From positions 31,750,644 to 31,814,643 of the forward strand of contig CM055875.1 in NCBI GenBank assembly GCA_029582165.1: DNA of 64,000 nt. The letters run 5' to 3'. This document shows, in pieces, positions 23,642-35,096 of the stretch. Positions within the stretch are counted from its first letter, which is position 1. Each line of letters begins with the position of its first letter. A program made the translations under genes and the position numbers. Below the pieces are notes generated by a model. It had not been told where the DNA came from. It made no database searches and saw only the letters and a list, made by a program, of their open reading frames with translations. The DNA is from Portulaca oleracea. Its lineage: Eukaryota > Streptophyta > Magnoliopsida > Caryophyllales > Portulacaceae.

Positions 23642-24319
23642 GTTGGAGTTAGAGCTGGGAAAAGCTGACCCGACACGATTACCGACCTGAACCTAACACG
23701 ATATTAAGTGGGTTTAGGTAGAAATTTTCAACCCATTTAATTATATGGGTTGACACGGTAAACCCGTTTAATTAAATGGGTTAGGTTCAGGTCCGGATTT
23801 TCGACACGAAAAACACCTACTTAACCCGTTTAATTAGGCATGTTAAATGGGTCAAGTCATTTGCTCGATAATTGTTACCCAATTATATTGTTTATCAATA
23901 AACTTAGGTGAAAGTTATAGTTAATACTCTTTGAAATATACGTAAGACTTGTAATTTTGACTTATATTTATCTTTGACTATGAATAAAAAGATATCTCCT
24001 TATATATAACTTAAATTATATTACCATGCAAATTGTCGAGTATGATATGTCATATTTCGATCTAACAATGAGTTGTTTTGTATAAATCAGTTAATGGTTA
24101 AATGGGTAAATTGATAACTTTATTCTAACACGTTTACTTAAATGAGTAAATAGGTCAAAATAAGGTCAACCCGTTTAAAATTTAAACGGTAAACGGTTTC
24201 AATTTCCAATTCGTTTAATAAATGGGTTAGGTTCGGGTCAGAGGATTTCGAACCCGTTTAAGTTTGACACGAACACGAACCCGACTCTACCTGACCTATT
24301 AGCCAGCTCTAGTTGGAGT
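23642..24319 (+). mobile_element. hAT-type MITE nested in the Copia leader
   Basis: The element proper is 23650-24311 (662 bp). It starts TAGAGCTGGGAAAAGCTGAC and ends ATTAGCCAGCTCTA. The 8 bp GTTGGAGT at 23642-23649 and 24312-24319 form a perfect target duplication. The interior is rich in CCCGTTTAA-type words and is non-coding. Confidence 0.95.
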
Positions 24320-24345
24320 GTTGTTGATCGGCAGACTGAGAAGCA

Positions 24346-26386
24346 ATGACGGGCGCAATTGTGATGATTCCGGAGTTTGATGGGAAAGACTACGCATGGT
24401 GGAGGATGCGCGTTGAGGATGTGTTCCGCCAGCAAAGGTTGCATCTTGCGATGGGTGAAAAGCCAGAAAAGATGGAACAGAAGGATTGGGAAGAGCTTGA
24501 CGGTCAAGCATTCAGTACGGTGAGACTGACGGAACGTGGCTTTCAATGTCAAAGATCATAAAACAACGAAAGATCTGCTCGAGGCCTTGCAAAACACATA
24601 TGAGAAACCTTCGGCGGTGAACAAGGTATATGTGTTACGTCGTTTGTTTGAATTTAAGATGCATGAGTCTGGTGATATGTATGATAGTATGAATGAGTTG
24701 AATATGATACTATCAAAGTTAACCTCTGTGGGATTTAATTTTGACGATGAGATGAATGCTAATATACTATTGGCTACCCTACCTAAGTCTTGAGGAAAAT
24801 TTTGTGACTTCCGTAACTTCTTCAATTAAGGAGGAAAAATTGAAGTTTGGGAAAATTAGAGACATTGTCCTGAATGAAAGTATTCGTAGGAAAGATTCTG
24901 ATGTGTCTGAGTCTTCTGGGAATGCTTTGACTGTCAGGGGTAGGAGGAATAGTGGGAGCTCGGGTCGGGGGTCGATCAAAATCTAGAGGCTGAAACATGG
25001 AGCACGTGTTGTGTTGGAACTGTGGTGATAGAGGTCATTTTCGTAGGGATTGTCTTAAACCTAGGAAGAGCAATTATAATGACCATGACTCGGTAAGTTC
25101 TGCTGAGGATTTTGGTGATGCTCTTACTAGAGCTGGCTAATAGGTCAGGTCGAGTCGGGTTCGTGTTCGTGTCAAACTTAAACGGGTTCAAAATCATCTG
25201 GCCTAAACCTAACCCATTTATTAAACGAGTTGGAAAATGAAACCGTTAACCGTTTAAATTTTAAATGGGTTGACCTTATTTTGACCTGTTTACCCGTTTA
25301 AGTAAACGTGTTAAAATAAATTTACCAATTTACCCGTTTGACCATTAACTCATTTGTACCAAAAAACTCATTGTGGGATCGAAATAATGACATATCATAC
25401 TCAACAATTTGCGTGGTAATATAATTCGAGTTCTATATAAAGAGATGTCTTTTAATTCACTGTCAAATATGAATATAAGTTAAAATTACAAGTCTTACGT
25501 ATGTTTCAAAGAGTATAACTGTAACTTTCACCTAAGTTTATTGATAAACGGTATAATTGGGTAACAATTATCGAGCAAACGACTTGACCCTTTTAACACG
25601 CCTAATTAAACGGGTTAAATAGGTGTTTTTTCGTGTCGAAAATCCTGACCTGAACCTAAACCATTTAATTAAACGGGTTTACCGTGTCAACCCATTTAAT
25701 TAAACGGGTTGAAAATTTCTACCTAAACCCGTTTAGTATCGTGTTAGGTTCAGGTCGGTAATCGTATCGTGTCAGCTTTACCCACCTCTAGCCCTTACTG
25801 TTAGTGTTGACAAGTTAGAAATGAGTTGGGTGATAGATTCGGGTGCTTCGTTTCACTCTTCGTCTAGCAAGGAGGCCTTTAGTAATTTTGTGAGTGAGAG
25901 GTTTGGTAGGGTTAGACTTGCAAAGGTCACAACCTAAAGGTGCTACGAAGAGGTGATGTGAATATTAAAACTTCTAAGGGTGTGACTTGGAGATTGATGA
26001 ATGTTCGGTATATCCCGGGTCTAACCAAGAACCTAGTATCTATAAGTCAACTGGATGAGGAGGGGTTCACGACGAGATTTGGGGATGGTCAATGGATGGT
26101 AACGAAAGGATCTCTGGTAATTGCAAATGGTAGGAAGGAGGGGAAGCTATGCACTACCATTGATAGTTCTAACATGTATGTTCATGCTCGTCAAAGGCGT
26201 GTTTGCTTCTTTGATGAGAGAAGGGCACCAGAAACAAGGAGGTTTCCAGTCGAGGCTACGGGAACGGATCGTCAGCCGAAGAATGCATCTAATCTGCACG
26301 GGAATTCGACAAGTTCAACACGAGGTAAAATTTCAATCCAAAATTCCCTTAAGTTGTTGACGATGATGAGTATGTCGAAGTTGTAG
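24346..26386 (+). pseudogene. Copia gag-protease remnant, frameshifted and split by a MITE
   Basis: The ATG at 24346 opens a gag with FDGKDYAWWRMRVEDVF, typical of UBN2-type Copia gag. The frame shifts near 24535 (continuing as AFNVKDHKTTKDLLEAL) and again near 24785. A zinc knuckle CWNCGDRGHFRRDC lies near 25015-25055, after an in-frame stop. A MITE at 25128-25790 interrupts the sequence. Downstream are the protease site WVIDSGASFHSS near 25830 and a GAG-pre-like block with NVRYIPGLTKNLVSISQL. The frame then leaves Copia sequence, and integrase and reverse transcriptase are gone. The copy cannot move on its own, although the LTRs and primer site could be served in trans. Confidence 0.9.
25120..25798 (-). 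mobile_element. hAT-type MITE nested in the Copia protease region
   Basis: The element proper is 25128-25790 (663 bp), inverted relative to the copy at 23650. It starts TAGAGCTGGCTAATAGGTCA and ends CCCACCTCTA. The flanks GCTCTTAC and GCCCTTAC match at 7 of 8 positions. The two copies are closely similar over their whole length. Confidence 0.93.
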
Positions 26387-26574
26387 GGGCGTGATAAGTT
26401 CAAGTGGGAGCCTGTTTCTAAAAGAGGAGTTGATGGGAAGTCAACTGGGACCTCTGTTGATCTTTGTTGAACAAGATCGAGATGGATGCACTAGAGGATT
26501 CGATGAGGTGTTGAAGTGGTGATTGATGATAATCGATGAAGGATGCGTTTACAATTGGTCTCCAAGTGGGAGAT

Positions 26575-28349
26575 TGTTGGGTTGAATGTGGAGACCAATT
26601 TTTGGTTGGTCTCTGTCTCTTGGAGAGCAAGGTAGAAAAGTTTGAGTGAGAATCAAGTTGCTGATTTGTTAGCCACTTCCTTTTTGTAATTCCTTGCACC
26701 CTAAAATTGTGTTAGTCTTGGTCTATCAATAGAGAATTGGTCTTGCCCTATAAATAGAGCCTTGGTGCTAGGTTTATTTGTATCGCAATTGATAGTATTT
26801 CATCTTATATAACAAGAGGTTGACCTACAATCTCTGTGTCCCTGAGGGAGTTGTGTGAGGCTCATCTGTAAGTGTTGAGTTTTCAGGTTGTAACTCTTGG
26901 GAGGTTCTGAGAGATTGTGGAGATCTGGGAATCTCTGATAAACACTTGTAATCCTCTGATAGTGTGTAACACCCCCAGGTTACTAACCACTAGATTAAGC
27001 TAATGATACACCTAACCCAATGATTAGCAGCGGATAAACACCTGGGAGTATTACCACCGTCCACGGAGGCGGACAATGCTAAGACTAAACCCAACGAAAC
27101 AACCAAACATACACTAACTCTGATCATGCATCATCAAGACATAACTTAACTTAAACCACTTCAAAACAACCTAACACAACCCAATATAACTTATACAAGC
27201 CAAAATATCACAAACTTCCTCCTAAATCACATGCATGTCATAATATATCAAGACAATACCAATTAAAAACACAATAATCAATTTTTCTTCATAAACTTAC
27301 CAAAGATTTCTCCCTTTGGTGCTTAAATTTCTTCCTTTTTTACTTCGTGAACTCCAAAACTAATTGATTTACCTCTGAAACAACATAAAAATTTCCTAAA
27401 ATTCATATTATACCCATGATACTCATAAAGAAAACAAGAGAAGAGAAGATGAATTAGATTACTCTTGTTAAAGGAGGAAAGAATGCGGGAAGATGATGAT
27501 GGAGGTGTGGCGCGGTGGCCGAAAAATGGCCGGAAAAAGCTCCGGCGGCGGCTGGCTGGTGGCGGCAGTGGGCAGCAGCAGGGGCAGTGGTGGGGTGGCC
27601 TGGTGTGTTGGGCATATGGAGAGACACAAGAGAAGGAGGGAGCAAGAGATGAGAGTTGTAGTTGTGTTTGAAAAATATACTAACTCCACCTAATATCATC
27701 TATATTTATATATACATGCATATACTCTTAAGGCCCAAAAGAGAGCACTCCCTCTTCCTTTCCTTGACCCAGCCGGCCATATGGTCCAAAAACACAAAAT
27801 TTATCAATTTTAATTCTCCTCTCTTATCTTATACTCATAGTTCCCTAATTCCTCAAATTAACGAAATTCATTAAACCGTAAAAAAGTTATCTGAACCCAA
27901 ATAAATATATCTAACACCTCCATAAAATTCCTTATAATTATAATCTTAAATTAATTCGGATAAAGAAGGCCCCGGTACATCGGTCTCGGTAAAAGAATTC
28001 ATGAATGATCAGAACCACCGTAAAAATTATCGTTAGCGATTTTTTTCCAAGAAAAGAAAAGTAAACTGAATCGTTGATGATCGTTGCACTGTTCAAGTCC
28101 TGCAAAACATTCACTGGGTTAGAAAAATGGAACACGCGCTTTAATTAATCATGATTTAATTTTAACCTTGATTATTTAAACTAATTAATACGTATTAGGG
28201 GGTGATTTTCTTCGGGTTATTACATAGTTCATCGTTCGTGGTTTTTTCCCGGTTTGGGTTTTTCCACGTTAATTTCTTGTGTCGAATCTTTATTATTTTT
28301 TGCCCCTAATTATTGTTTATCTGCTAACAACACCCTGAAAATCCTAACA
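26575..28349 (+). repeat. 3' LTR of the Copia derivative, split by a solo LTR
   Basis: The LTR starts TGTTGGGTTGAATG after a purine tract (AAGTGGGAGAT, 26564-26574) and ends AATCCTAACA. About 510 bp are LTR once the insertion is removed. Near 26725-26760 it has a short tandem duplication of the TATA region that the 5' LTR lacks. Confidence 0.92.
26960..28229 (+). mobile_element. solo LTR of a Tekay-like Gypsy element
   Basis: The solo LTR is 26965-28224 (1260 bp), from TGTAACACCCCCAGG to GGGTTATTACA. The 5-bp flanks TAGTG and TAGTT (4 of 5) lie inside the Copia LTR, whose intact copy reads TAGTGCATTG at this place. TGTAACACCCC starts are typical of Tekay-type chromovirus LTRs. No internal region is present, so unequal recombination between two LTRs is inferred. 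Confidence 0.88.
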
Positions 28350-28435
28350 ATTTAGTATTGTAAATAATTAAATCAGAAGTTGTAATAATTACAAAGGAAA
28401 ACTCTGAAGTCACACTATGAAGATATGGAAGCAGG

Positions 28436-29660
28436 TGATACAGAAGAGGTTAAAGTCACACCATGAAGATCTGAAGTAGGTGATAGAGAAGAGGTTAAGG
28501 GATGTTGTTTGGGTGTCAGATAATCAATTTGGTTTCATGCCTGGGAGATCAACTACAGAAGCTATCCATCTTTTCTGCAATTTATGGAAGCAGTATGGGA
28601 AAAAGAGGAAGGACCTCCATATGGATTGATTTAGAGAAAGCCTATGATAGAGTAATTAGGGAAATGTTGTGGAAGTACTTTATGGCAAAAGGGGTTCAGT
28701 ATCCTTACATTTGAGTCGTTAAAGATATGTATGACAATGTCAAAACCCATGTCAGGACTAAGGTCAATTCTGCAACAGAGTTTCCTTTGGGCCTCATCAA
28801 GGGTTGATTCTCAGTCCGTTTCTTTTTAATGTGGTTATGGATGAGTTGACTAAAGACATTCACGATGAGTTGTCATGGTGTATGCTCTTTGCGGATGAAG
28901 ATAGTTCTAATTGATGAATTGTGTGAGAGACTAAATGATAGAGTAGAGCTTTGGCATAATAACATGGAATTGGTCGAAGATATTTCTAAATGATAGACTA
29001 AGTAGGTCGAAGACATAGCATATGAGATTTGGTTTTAGCGGGGTTATTCTGGAGGACTATAGTCAAGTTGTTACCATTGGAGGAGTGAGTATTCATACGT
29101 TGGAGAAATTTAGTCTGTTGTGCAGAGTGATGGAGATATAAGCGAGGATGTAATGCATCAAATTAAGGTGGGGTAGGCACATGTGGAAGGTCGCTTCAAG
29201 AGTGTTGTTTGATAAGAGGATCCATTTGAGCTTAAATGTAAGGTGTACTGTATGGTAATTAAACTAGCTATGTTATATGGTTTGGAGTGTTGGACTACAA
29301 AGAGGTCGCATTGTCAAAGGTTGAAGATGGCAGAGATGCAGATGTTCCGATGGATTTGGGGGTTCACCAAGTTGGATAAGATTAGGAATGAAGTGTATCG
29401 TGATAAGTTAGCGGTATCGATTGAAGATAAATTGCGAGAGAATAGACTAAGGTGGTTTGGTTATGTGTATAGGAGGGATGAAGATGCGCCAGTCTGGAGA
29501 TGTGAAAAGATTACGCTTCCACCACTTCGTGGTGATCAGGGAAGGCTAAGGAAGTCTATGAGAGAGACAATCGAGTCGATTTAAAGTATATAGGGTTAGT
29601 GGAGGACATGACACTGGATAGGGGCATCTGACGAGCTAAGATTAAGGTAACTAGGTGAGA
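28436..29660 (+). pseudogene. LINE reverse-transcriptase fragment
   Basis: Conserved blocks of a plant non-LTR reverse transcriptase appear in order but in shifting frames. They are FGFMPGRSTTEAIH near 28530, IDLEKAYDRVIREMLWKY near 28628, and the LFNVVMDELTKDI and WCMLFADED blocks near 28830-28905. A C-terminal block with AMLYGLECWT and ENRLRWFGYV follows at about 29265-29465. The catalytic box reads FADED where the family has FADD. Many stops and indels make it non-functional. The 5' part of the element is missing. Confidence 0.85.
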
Positions 29661-30122
29661 GGATAAGGGGTTATCGGTTAAGCAATGTTCTGCCTTTTTT
29701 GAGTGTTCCGTGTTTCATCCTTATGTTTGTTTGTTTTCAGGTGCCATTGATACGTTGAATACTCAATGCTTCAAATCTCATAGGTATGAAGTTTTCATTC
29801 TCCTTACTTCTCTTGTTCTATGTTTTCTTGGGTATGTAGTAATCAGCCTCTTTATGCACTCCCGTGCATGGAGGGAACGATGTCTACATTTGGACTCCCT
29901 CAGACCCACATTAGTGCAGTCATACTAGGGTATGTTGTTTTTGTAAATCATTAGATCAGAAATGTCATATTATTAATTTATCAGTAATGCCTTAAGTATA
30001 AATAGTGAAAGATTCATGTTATAATGTGTCATATCAAACAACTTGTTTATTTCATTGATAATCAAATCTAAGAAATATAAAATTCAATAGATATAGGCAG
30101 TGTTGAGGATAACTTGAACCAA
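29661..30122. other. no gene seen; possible LINE 3' untranslated DNA
   Basis: The sequence after the LINE fragment has no recognised domain. It could be the 3' end of the same LINE, but there is no clear poly-A tail or target duplication. Confidence 0.3.
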
Positions 30123-30202
30123 GGGTGTGTTTGGTGTATAGGAAAATGGTTTTTCTTGTAAAATGGTTTTCCTGAAAAACGATTTTTACCTGTTTGATAA
30201 TA

Positions 30203-30279
<77 letters not shown>

Positions 30280-30463
30280 ATGAGCGGGGGAGAGAGAGGG
30301 AGAAAATGGTTTTCGTGAGGTTGGAGTCACGAAAATAATTTACAAAGGTGTGAGGGAAAATGATTTTCTGGAAAATTGTTTTCTCCATTTTTTGGTTGTC
30401 AAACATCGAAAAATGGGAAAATCAATTTCAAAAAAAAGATTTCATCCCTACCAAATATATCCC
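30123..30463. repeat. MITE-like element with a (GA)n core
   Basis: The left end GGGTGTGTTTGGTG and the right end ACCAAATATATCCC are imperfect inverted repeats. Internal words (GGAAAATGGTTTTT and GAAAATTGTTTTCTCC) are also roughly inverted. About 70 bp of uninterrupted GA (30205-30275) fill the middle. No target duplication was found. Confidence 0.55.
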
Positions 30464-30591
30464 AAATTAAAACTCTGATCGGATGATTATTAATGTTTGG
30501 TATACTAGTATTTTAAGTGGTATTTAGCATTTTAAGTAGCGTTTTCTGAAACCAAAATAAAGTTAGCCTTTAGCATTTGGAGTAGTGTTTG

Positions 30592-32350
30592 TGTTGGGCT
30601 GATGTGTGGAGTCGAAATCAGTGTTTGGGTCTAGTCTTGAGCATGGAAGGAGGACGATTAGGGACCAGACTAAGTAGCACTTAAAGAACGTCATGACTAG
30701 ATGCCACTTCGAGCAGCCTGGAGTAGGGGCTTCGGTCCGTGGTTTCTCCTTGACATTGGTAGCGTGTTGTTCTACCGTTCGGTTTCTAAATTGTGCCCTT
30801 GATTAATCGTTTATCACCTCTTGACGTTTCCGTGACTATTAAGGACTATATTAAACCCTAGTTTATTGTTGTTAGCATTGTACTGTATAATAGACCTTGG
30901 GTTAATGTAATTTATTATACAATAAGAAATTGACATGTAATCTATGTATCTCTAAGTGAGTTGTATGATGCGAATCAACTCTGAGTGTGAAGTCAATGGG
31001 TTGTAACTTTAGAGAGATCGAAAGAGATTACAGATATTTGAGAATATCTGATGAGCACTGTAATCCTCTGATAGTGCATTATTCGTGATTTTTTTCCCCG
31101 ATTTGGGGTTTCACATTAAAAATCTCGTGTTAATCTTTATTACTATTGCCTTTATTATTGTTTGTACACTAACAACGCCTCGATATCCTAACCAATATCA
31201 TTAGAGCTTTAGTTGGGTGTGTTGTTGCTCTGCAGATTGAGCAACAATGGAAGGCGGGGAAAAATATTGTGAAGTTTGATGGAAAAGACTACGCTTGGTA
31301 AATGATACAAATTGAGGATGCGCTCTACCGGGAAAGGCCACATCTTACGTTGAGTGACAAGCCATATGGGATGGATCAGAATGATAAAGAATTGCTTGAT
31401 TGTCAGGTGCTTAGTATAATGAGATTGACGGTAGCGAGGAACGTGGCTTTCACCATGGATGAAAAAACGAGGAAAGGCTTGTTGAAGTCTTTGAGGAACA
31501 TATATGAGAAAACTTTGGTGGTGATCAACAAGGTATTTTGCATGGTTTATTTGAATGTAGGATGCAAGAGTATGGTGTTATGAATGATCATATTAATGAG
31601 TTAACTATGATCTTGTCTAAGTTTACTCCTGGATGATTTAATTTTTATGATGAGACTAAGGCCTATATTTTATTGGCTACCCTAACTAAATCCTGGAATA
31701 TGTTCGCAACTACTATAAGGAGCTCTAGTGGGAAAGGTGCTATGAAATTTAATGAGTTGCGTAATATTATTCTAAGTGAAAGTATTCCTAGGAATGATTA
31801 TGATGAGTTTGAGTCTTCGGGGAATGCTTTGACTATCAAGGTAGAAGGAACAACGGGACGTTGCCTAATCGAAGTCGGTTTAAAGCTAGAAGTCGAAATC
31901 TTGAGCACGAATTGTGTTTGGATTGTTGTGATATACACTTTCGTAGGGATTGCCCTAACCCAATGGCAAAGGGAAGACAATAGTTAGGGACCATGATTCT
32001 ATGAATTCTGCTGAGAATTTGGGTAAGGTCTCAACTAAAAGTGTTGATGAACCAAAAAAGAACTTCGTGATAGGTTAGGGTGCTTCTTTTTATTCTTCGT
32101 CTAGCTGGGAGTCCTTTAGTAATTTTGTAAGTACAAGGTTTGGTAATGAGGCCAAACAATCACAGTCTAGAGGTGTTGGGAAGATGTGATGTAGACATCA
32201 AAACATCTACGGGTGGTGCTTGGAGGTTGAAGAATGTTCACTATATCCCAATTCTAACCAAGAATCTTGTGTCTATGGGTCAATTGGAAGATGAGGATTT
32301 CACAATGAAGTTTAGGATGGTTGTTGGAAGTGTGGCTCGCAATGAGTCTT
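30592..32350 (+). mobile_element. decayed relative of the 23-kb Copia element, 3' end lost
   Basis: A putative 5' LTR (30592-31193) starts TGTTGGGCTGATGTGTGGAG and shares its tail (CTAACAACGCC...ATCCTAAC) with the LTR at 23145. A degraded primer site (TATCATTAGAGC) follows. Gag remnants with DKPYGMDQNDKELLDCQ (near 31355), a block near 31690 and a GAG-pre-like block with NVHYIPILTKNLVSMGQL (near 32230-32290) come in Copia order with many stops. There is no 3' LTR, reverse transcriptase or integrase. Confidence 0.8.
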
Positions 32351-32555
32351 ACTTTTGATACTAATTATAATATTTTACACTAATTTTTTGATAGATGCTA
32401 TTAATTATAAAAAAAACTTGGAATGTGTTGGTTACGCCAATAATTATTAATGATGCCAGAATCGAATGAACTCCATCATATGAGTATATTTTAGGCTTTT
32501 TTTGTGAATTTTAAAAATTATGGATAAAAATATAATTTTGCACTATTTATATGTA

Positions 32556-33276
32556 ATATTATAAGGGAAATTGGAATCTAATAAACCAACCTTTGGGGGT
32601 CCTTTGAAAAAACGAACCAACCTTGAAAATTAATTTACAACGAACCAACCTTGTCATGTTGATTTTTCCAACGAACCGCCACCGAGTCTGACTCGTCGGA
32701 GATGTGACGTGGCGGCGGTGCTTGCTTATGTGGCGGTGTTTAAGCAAAAAAAAAATTATATTTTTATCTGAATTGGATTAAAATAATCAATTTTTTTTAA
32801 AAAATCCACCTCACCCTCTCTCTCTCTTTCTCTCTCCCACTCTCTCTCTATCCTGACCCCCACCTCCTGCCTAGCCCGACTCACCCTCCCTCCCCAACCC
32901 TCAACCACCCCCAGCCCTCAACCACCCCATCCACCCCTTCCTCGCCACCTCCTCTACCACCGTGACGTCATCCCCCTCCCCCTCCTTCCTCCCAAACGCT
33001 GCCGTTTCGTCCCACTCGAAGCTCCGCCACCCTTCCGCCGTCGCCAGCGGCACAATCCCCTTCATCATCCGCCGCCGCCTCCTTCGCCGCATCGCCTTCC
33101 GGCACAGCCCCGCTGGGACCTTATACACCGCGAGGATGATAAGGTTGACGACGGTGTAGGGGCCGCAGCACCACACCACCGCACACTCCGCCGCAGTCCC
33201 CCCGGCGACCTCCGCCGCGACCCTACCGCTCGACGACTGGTAGATTCGAAAGGGAAGATCATGAGATCAGAATTCG

Positions 33277-33332
<56 letters not shown>

Positions 33333-33622
33333 GGGGAATTAGGGTTTGTTGGGAAGTTGAGATTGTTGAGATTATGGAGAAATGGGGAGGAACAAAAACA
33401 GAGGAAATGAGAGATTGATGATAAATGAGGATTTCCGGGAAAACAGGGGGAAATTTGATAGGTGTAAATTTGGGGATGAATTTGTTGAGGGGGACGGTGG
33501 AGAAGGTGGCGGGGGTGGTAGAGGAGGTGGCGAGGAAGGGGTGGATGGGGGTGGTTGAGGGTCAGTGGGGAGGGTGGGGTCAATGGGCGAGGCGGGTGGG
33601 GGTCGGGATAGAGAGAGAGTGG

Positions 33623-33658
<36 letters not shown>

Positions 33659-33930
33659 GTGAGGTGGATTCAAAAAAAATAAAAATTGATTATTTTAATC
33701 CAATTCAGATAAAAATATGATTCATTTTTGTTTTTTTTTTTGCTTAAACACCGCCACATAAGCAAGCACCGCCGCCACGTCACATCTCCGACGAGTCAGA
33801 CTCGTGGCGGTTCGTTGGAAAAATCAACATGACAAGATTGGTTCGTTGTAAATTAATTTTCAAGGTTGATTCGTTTTTTCAAAGGACCCCCAAAGGTTGG
33901 TTAATTAAATTCCAATTTCCCATATTATAA
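32556..33930. mobile_element. Pack-MULE with long inverted repeats
   Basis: The element proper is 32565-33921 (1357 bp). The 9 bp ATATTATAA at 32556-32564 and 33922-33930 are a perfect target duplication. Both ends start GGGAAATTGGAAT and remain inverted copies for about 390 bp (32565-32955 and about 33495-33921). That includes CT-rich and CCACCCC-rich stretches. The middle, 32956-33490, holds sequence derived from a host gene. There is no transposase, so it is non-autonomous. Confidence 0.94.
32901..33255 (-). pseudogene. captured host gene fragment inside the Pack-MULE
   Basis: On the minus strand an open frame runs from about 33255 through EVAGGTAAECAVVWCCGPY and VNLIILAVYKVPAGLCRKA to a basic run of Arg residues. 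It ends WMGWLRAGGG within the left inverted repeat. From memory the Cys-rich AECA-V-CCxPxxVVNL motif occurs in small plant-specific proteins of unknown function. The usual N-terminal ATG is absent from this frame, and the only in-frame ATG is internal, at 33177-33179. The fragment is GC-rich, unlike its surroundings. A (GA)n run at 33281-33328 may be its captured 5' leader. Function in this copy is doubtful. Confidence 0.65.
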
Positions 33931-34402
33931 TTGTAGAAGTCAATTATATATTTTTTTCAATTTAATATCTAAATATTTGAGTTTTATATCAATGTAAAAC
34001 ACTAAAGATGTGACTTGATCCAAGACTCCTCTTTTAGTAGTTTTAGTAGTTTTATTAGAAAAATGCTACTTAAAGATGGATTTGCCATGGACAAAAGCAG
34101 AGAAAAGCACCCTAATTTATATGAGTTGGACAAGGCAACACTTTTTGAAGCCTATTAGTCATGATTTTAAAATAGTGTTTATAATAAATTACACAAGATA
34201 TTAGGTTTGTATTCTATAACTACATATCATTATATACGGAGTATTTTTTTTAGGCATCAACCTAATCAGAGTAGAGCTGACTTACTTACAGAAGCATTAC
34301 ACAAGGCGTTAGGTATCTTAATGGGCATATTATTATTGTTGTTGTTTCTGGATAACATATTTTTCTTATTTTATTTTCTCACCTTTTAATCAATTTTAAA
34401 GA
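33931..34402. other. intergenic, no gene seen
   Basis: AT-rich spacer. A short frame near 34255-34330 with HQPNQSRADLLTEALHKAL resembles the C-terminal tail of Copia RNase H. It is too short to call. Confidence 0.35.
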
Positions 34403-34672
34403 TTCTAAACTAGTGTTGTTAACTCGATAAAAATTTAGGTTGGTCAATGTCAAAATTTGGATGAGAAATTGTTGTTTGGACTCAGTTTTTATGTGGGTTA
34501 GACAATTTGAACGGAACTGAAATCGGGTTCGATCAATAAAAAGAAAAAAAATTATATTCCAATATTCGGCCAAACTTGGTCGATGCCAAAATCAAGTTTG
34601 GACAAAAGCAGCTTTTGTCCGAGCCAAACAAATATTCGAGTTGCTTAATATTTTGCCAGCACTAATCTAAAC
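34403..34672. mobile_element. hAT-type MITE (TAGCGCTGGC family), decayed copy
   Basis: The element proper is 34411-34664 (254 bp). It starts TAGTGTTG and ends TTTTGCCAGCACTA. The flanks TTCTAAAC and ATCTAAAC match at 7 of 8. The interior aligns with the copies at 44600 and 44916 through shared words such as GTCAAAATT, ATCGGGTTCG and AATATTCGG. Confidence 0.82.
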
Positions 34673-34939
34673 TTAAACATACAAAAATAAACTTTTAGGT
34701 CCAATTTTTTTCCCCCCCGAGGTCCTGATCCAAATTAGCAAGTCTCTGCACTATTTCCCAAATGGGTTTTACAAAAGCCCACCTTCCCGAACAAATAAAA
34801 GGGCTGCAAGTAGTACTTTTTTTTTTTTTTTTTTTGGTTTTGAAAGAATCATACTTTAAAGTTTCAACTATTCGCGGTTGAGACGGTCAAGCTATTACTT
34901 GTTGACCAAGCTTCTTGCTCCCCACGCTTTTCCCTCCCC

Positions 34940-34948
34940 CATAAATAC
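34940..34948 (+). promoter_or_regulatory. TATA box of the 200-residue protein gene
   Basis: CATAAATAC lies about 150 bp upstream of the start codon at 35097, after a pyrimidine-rich stretch. Confidence 0.55.
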
Positions 34949-35096
34949 CACACCTCAATCTGAACCAATAATCCTAGAGAAACAAACTGCACTTCACGAT
35001 CATATTCATATTCTCTCTCTAAAACTTCTCTCCTCAAACCCTTCCCAAAACCGGTCCACCCTCCCAAGAACCGGACAATCCCAACCCGACCCGAAA

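Larger units (their letters stand above)
23140..28354 (+). mobile_element. Copia deletion derivative with nested insertions
   Basis: The LTRs are 23145-23623 and 26575-28349 (the second is split). The flanking 5 bp ATTTA at 23140-23144 and 28350-28354 are a perfect target duplication. Gag, a zinc knuckle, a protease site and a GAG-pre segment remain. Integrase, reverse transcriptase and RNase H are missing. Two hAT MITEs (23650-24311 and 25128-25790) and one solo LTR (26965-28224) inserted later. The nested pieces account for about 2.6 of the 5.2 kb. Confidence 0.95.

Noticed and set aside
30052..30406. Two overlapping frames with long Ser-Leu runs
   Set aside because: They are translations of the (GA)n repeat in a MITE-like element, not genes.
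33065..33682. Long frames on both strands in the Pack-MULE with His/Pro/Leu/Ser or Arg/Glu runs
   Set aside because: They come from CT-rich inverted repeats and microsatellites. Only the captured Cys-rich frame has recognisable protein motifs.
34878..35096. Upstream in-frame ATG that would lengthen the 200-residue protein by 73 residues
   Set aside because: It precedes the likely TATA box, and the extra part has no recognisable conserved motif.
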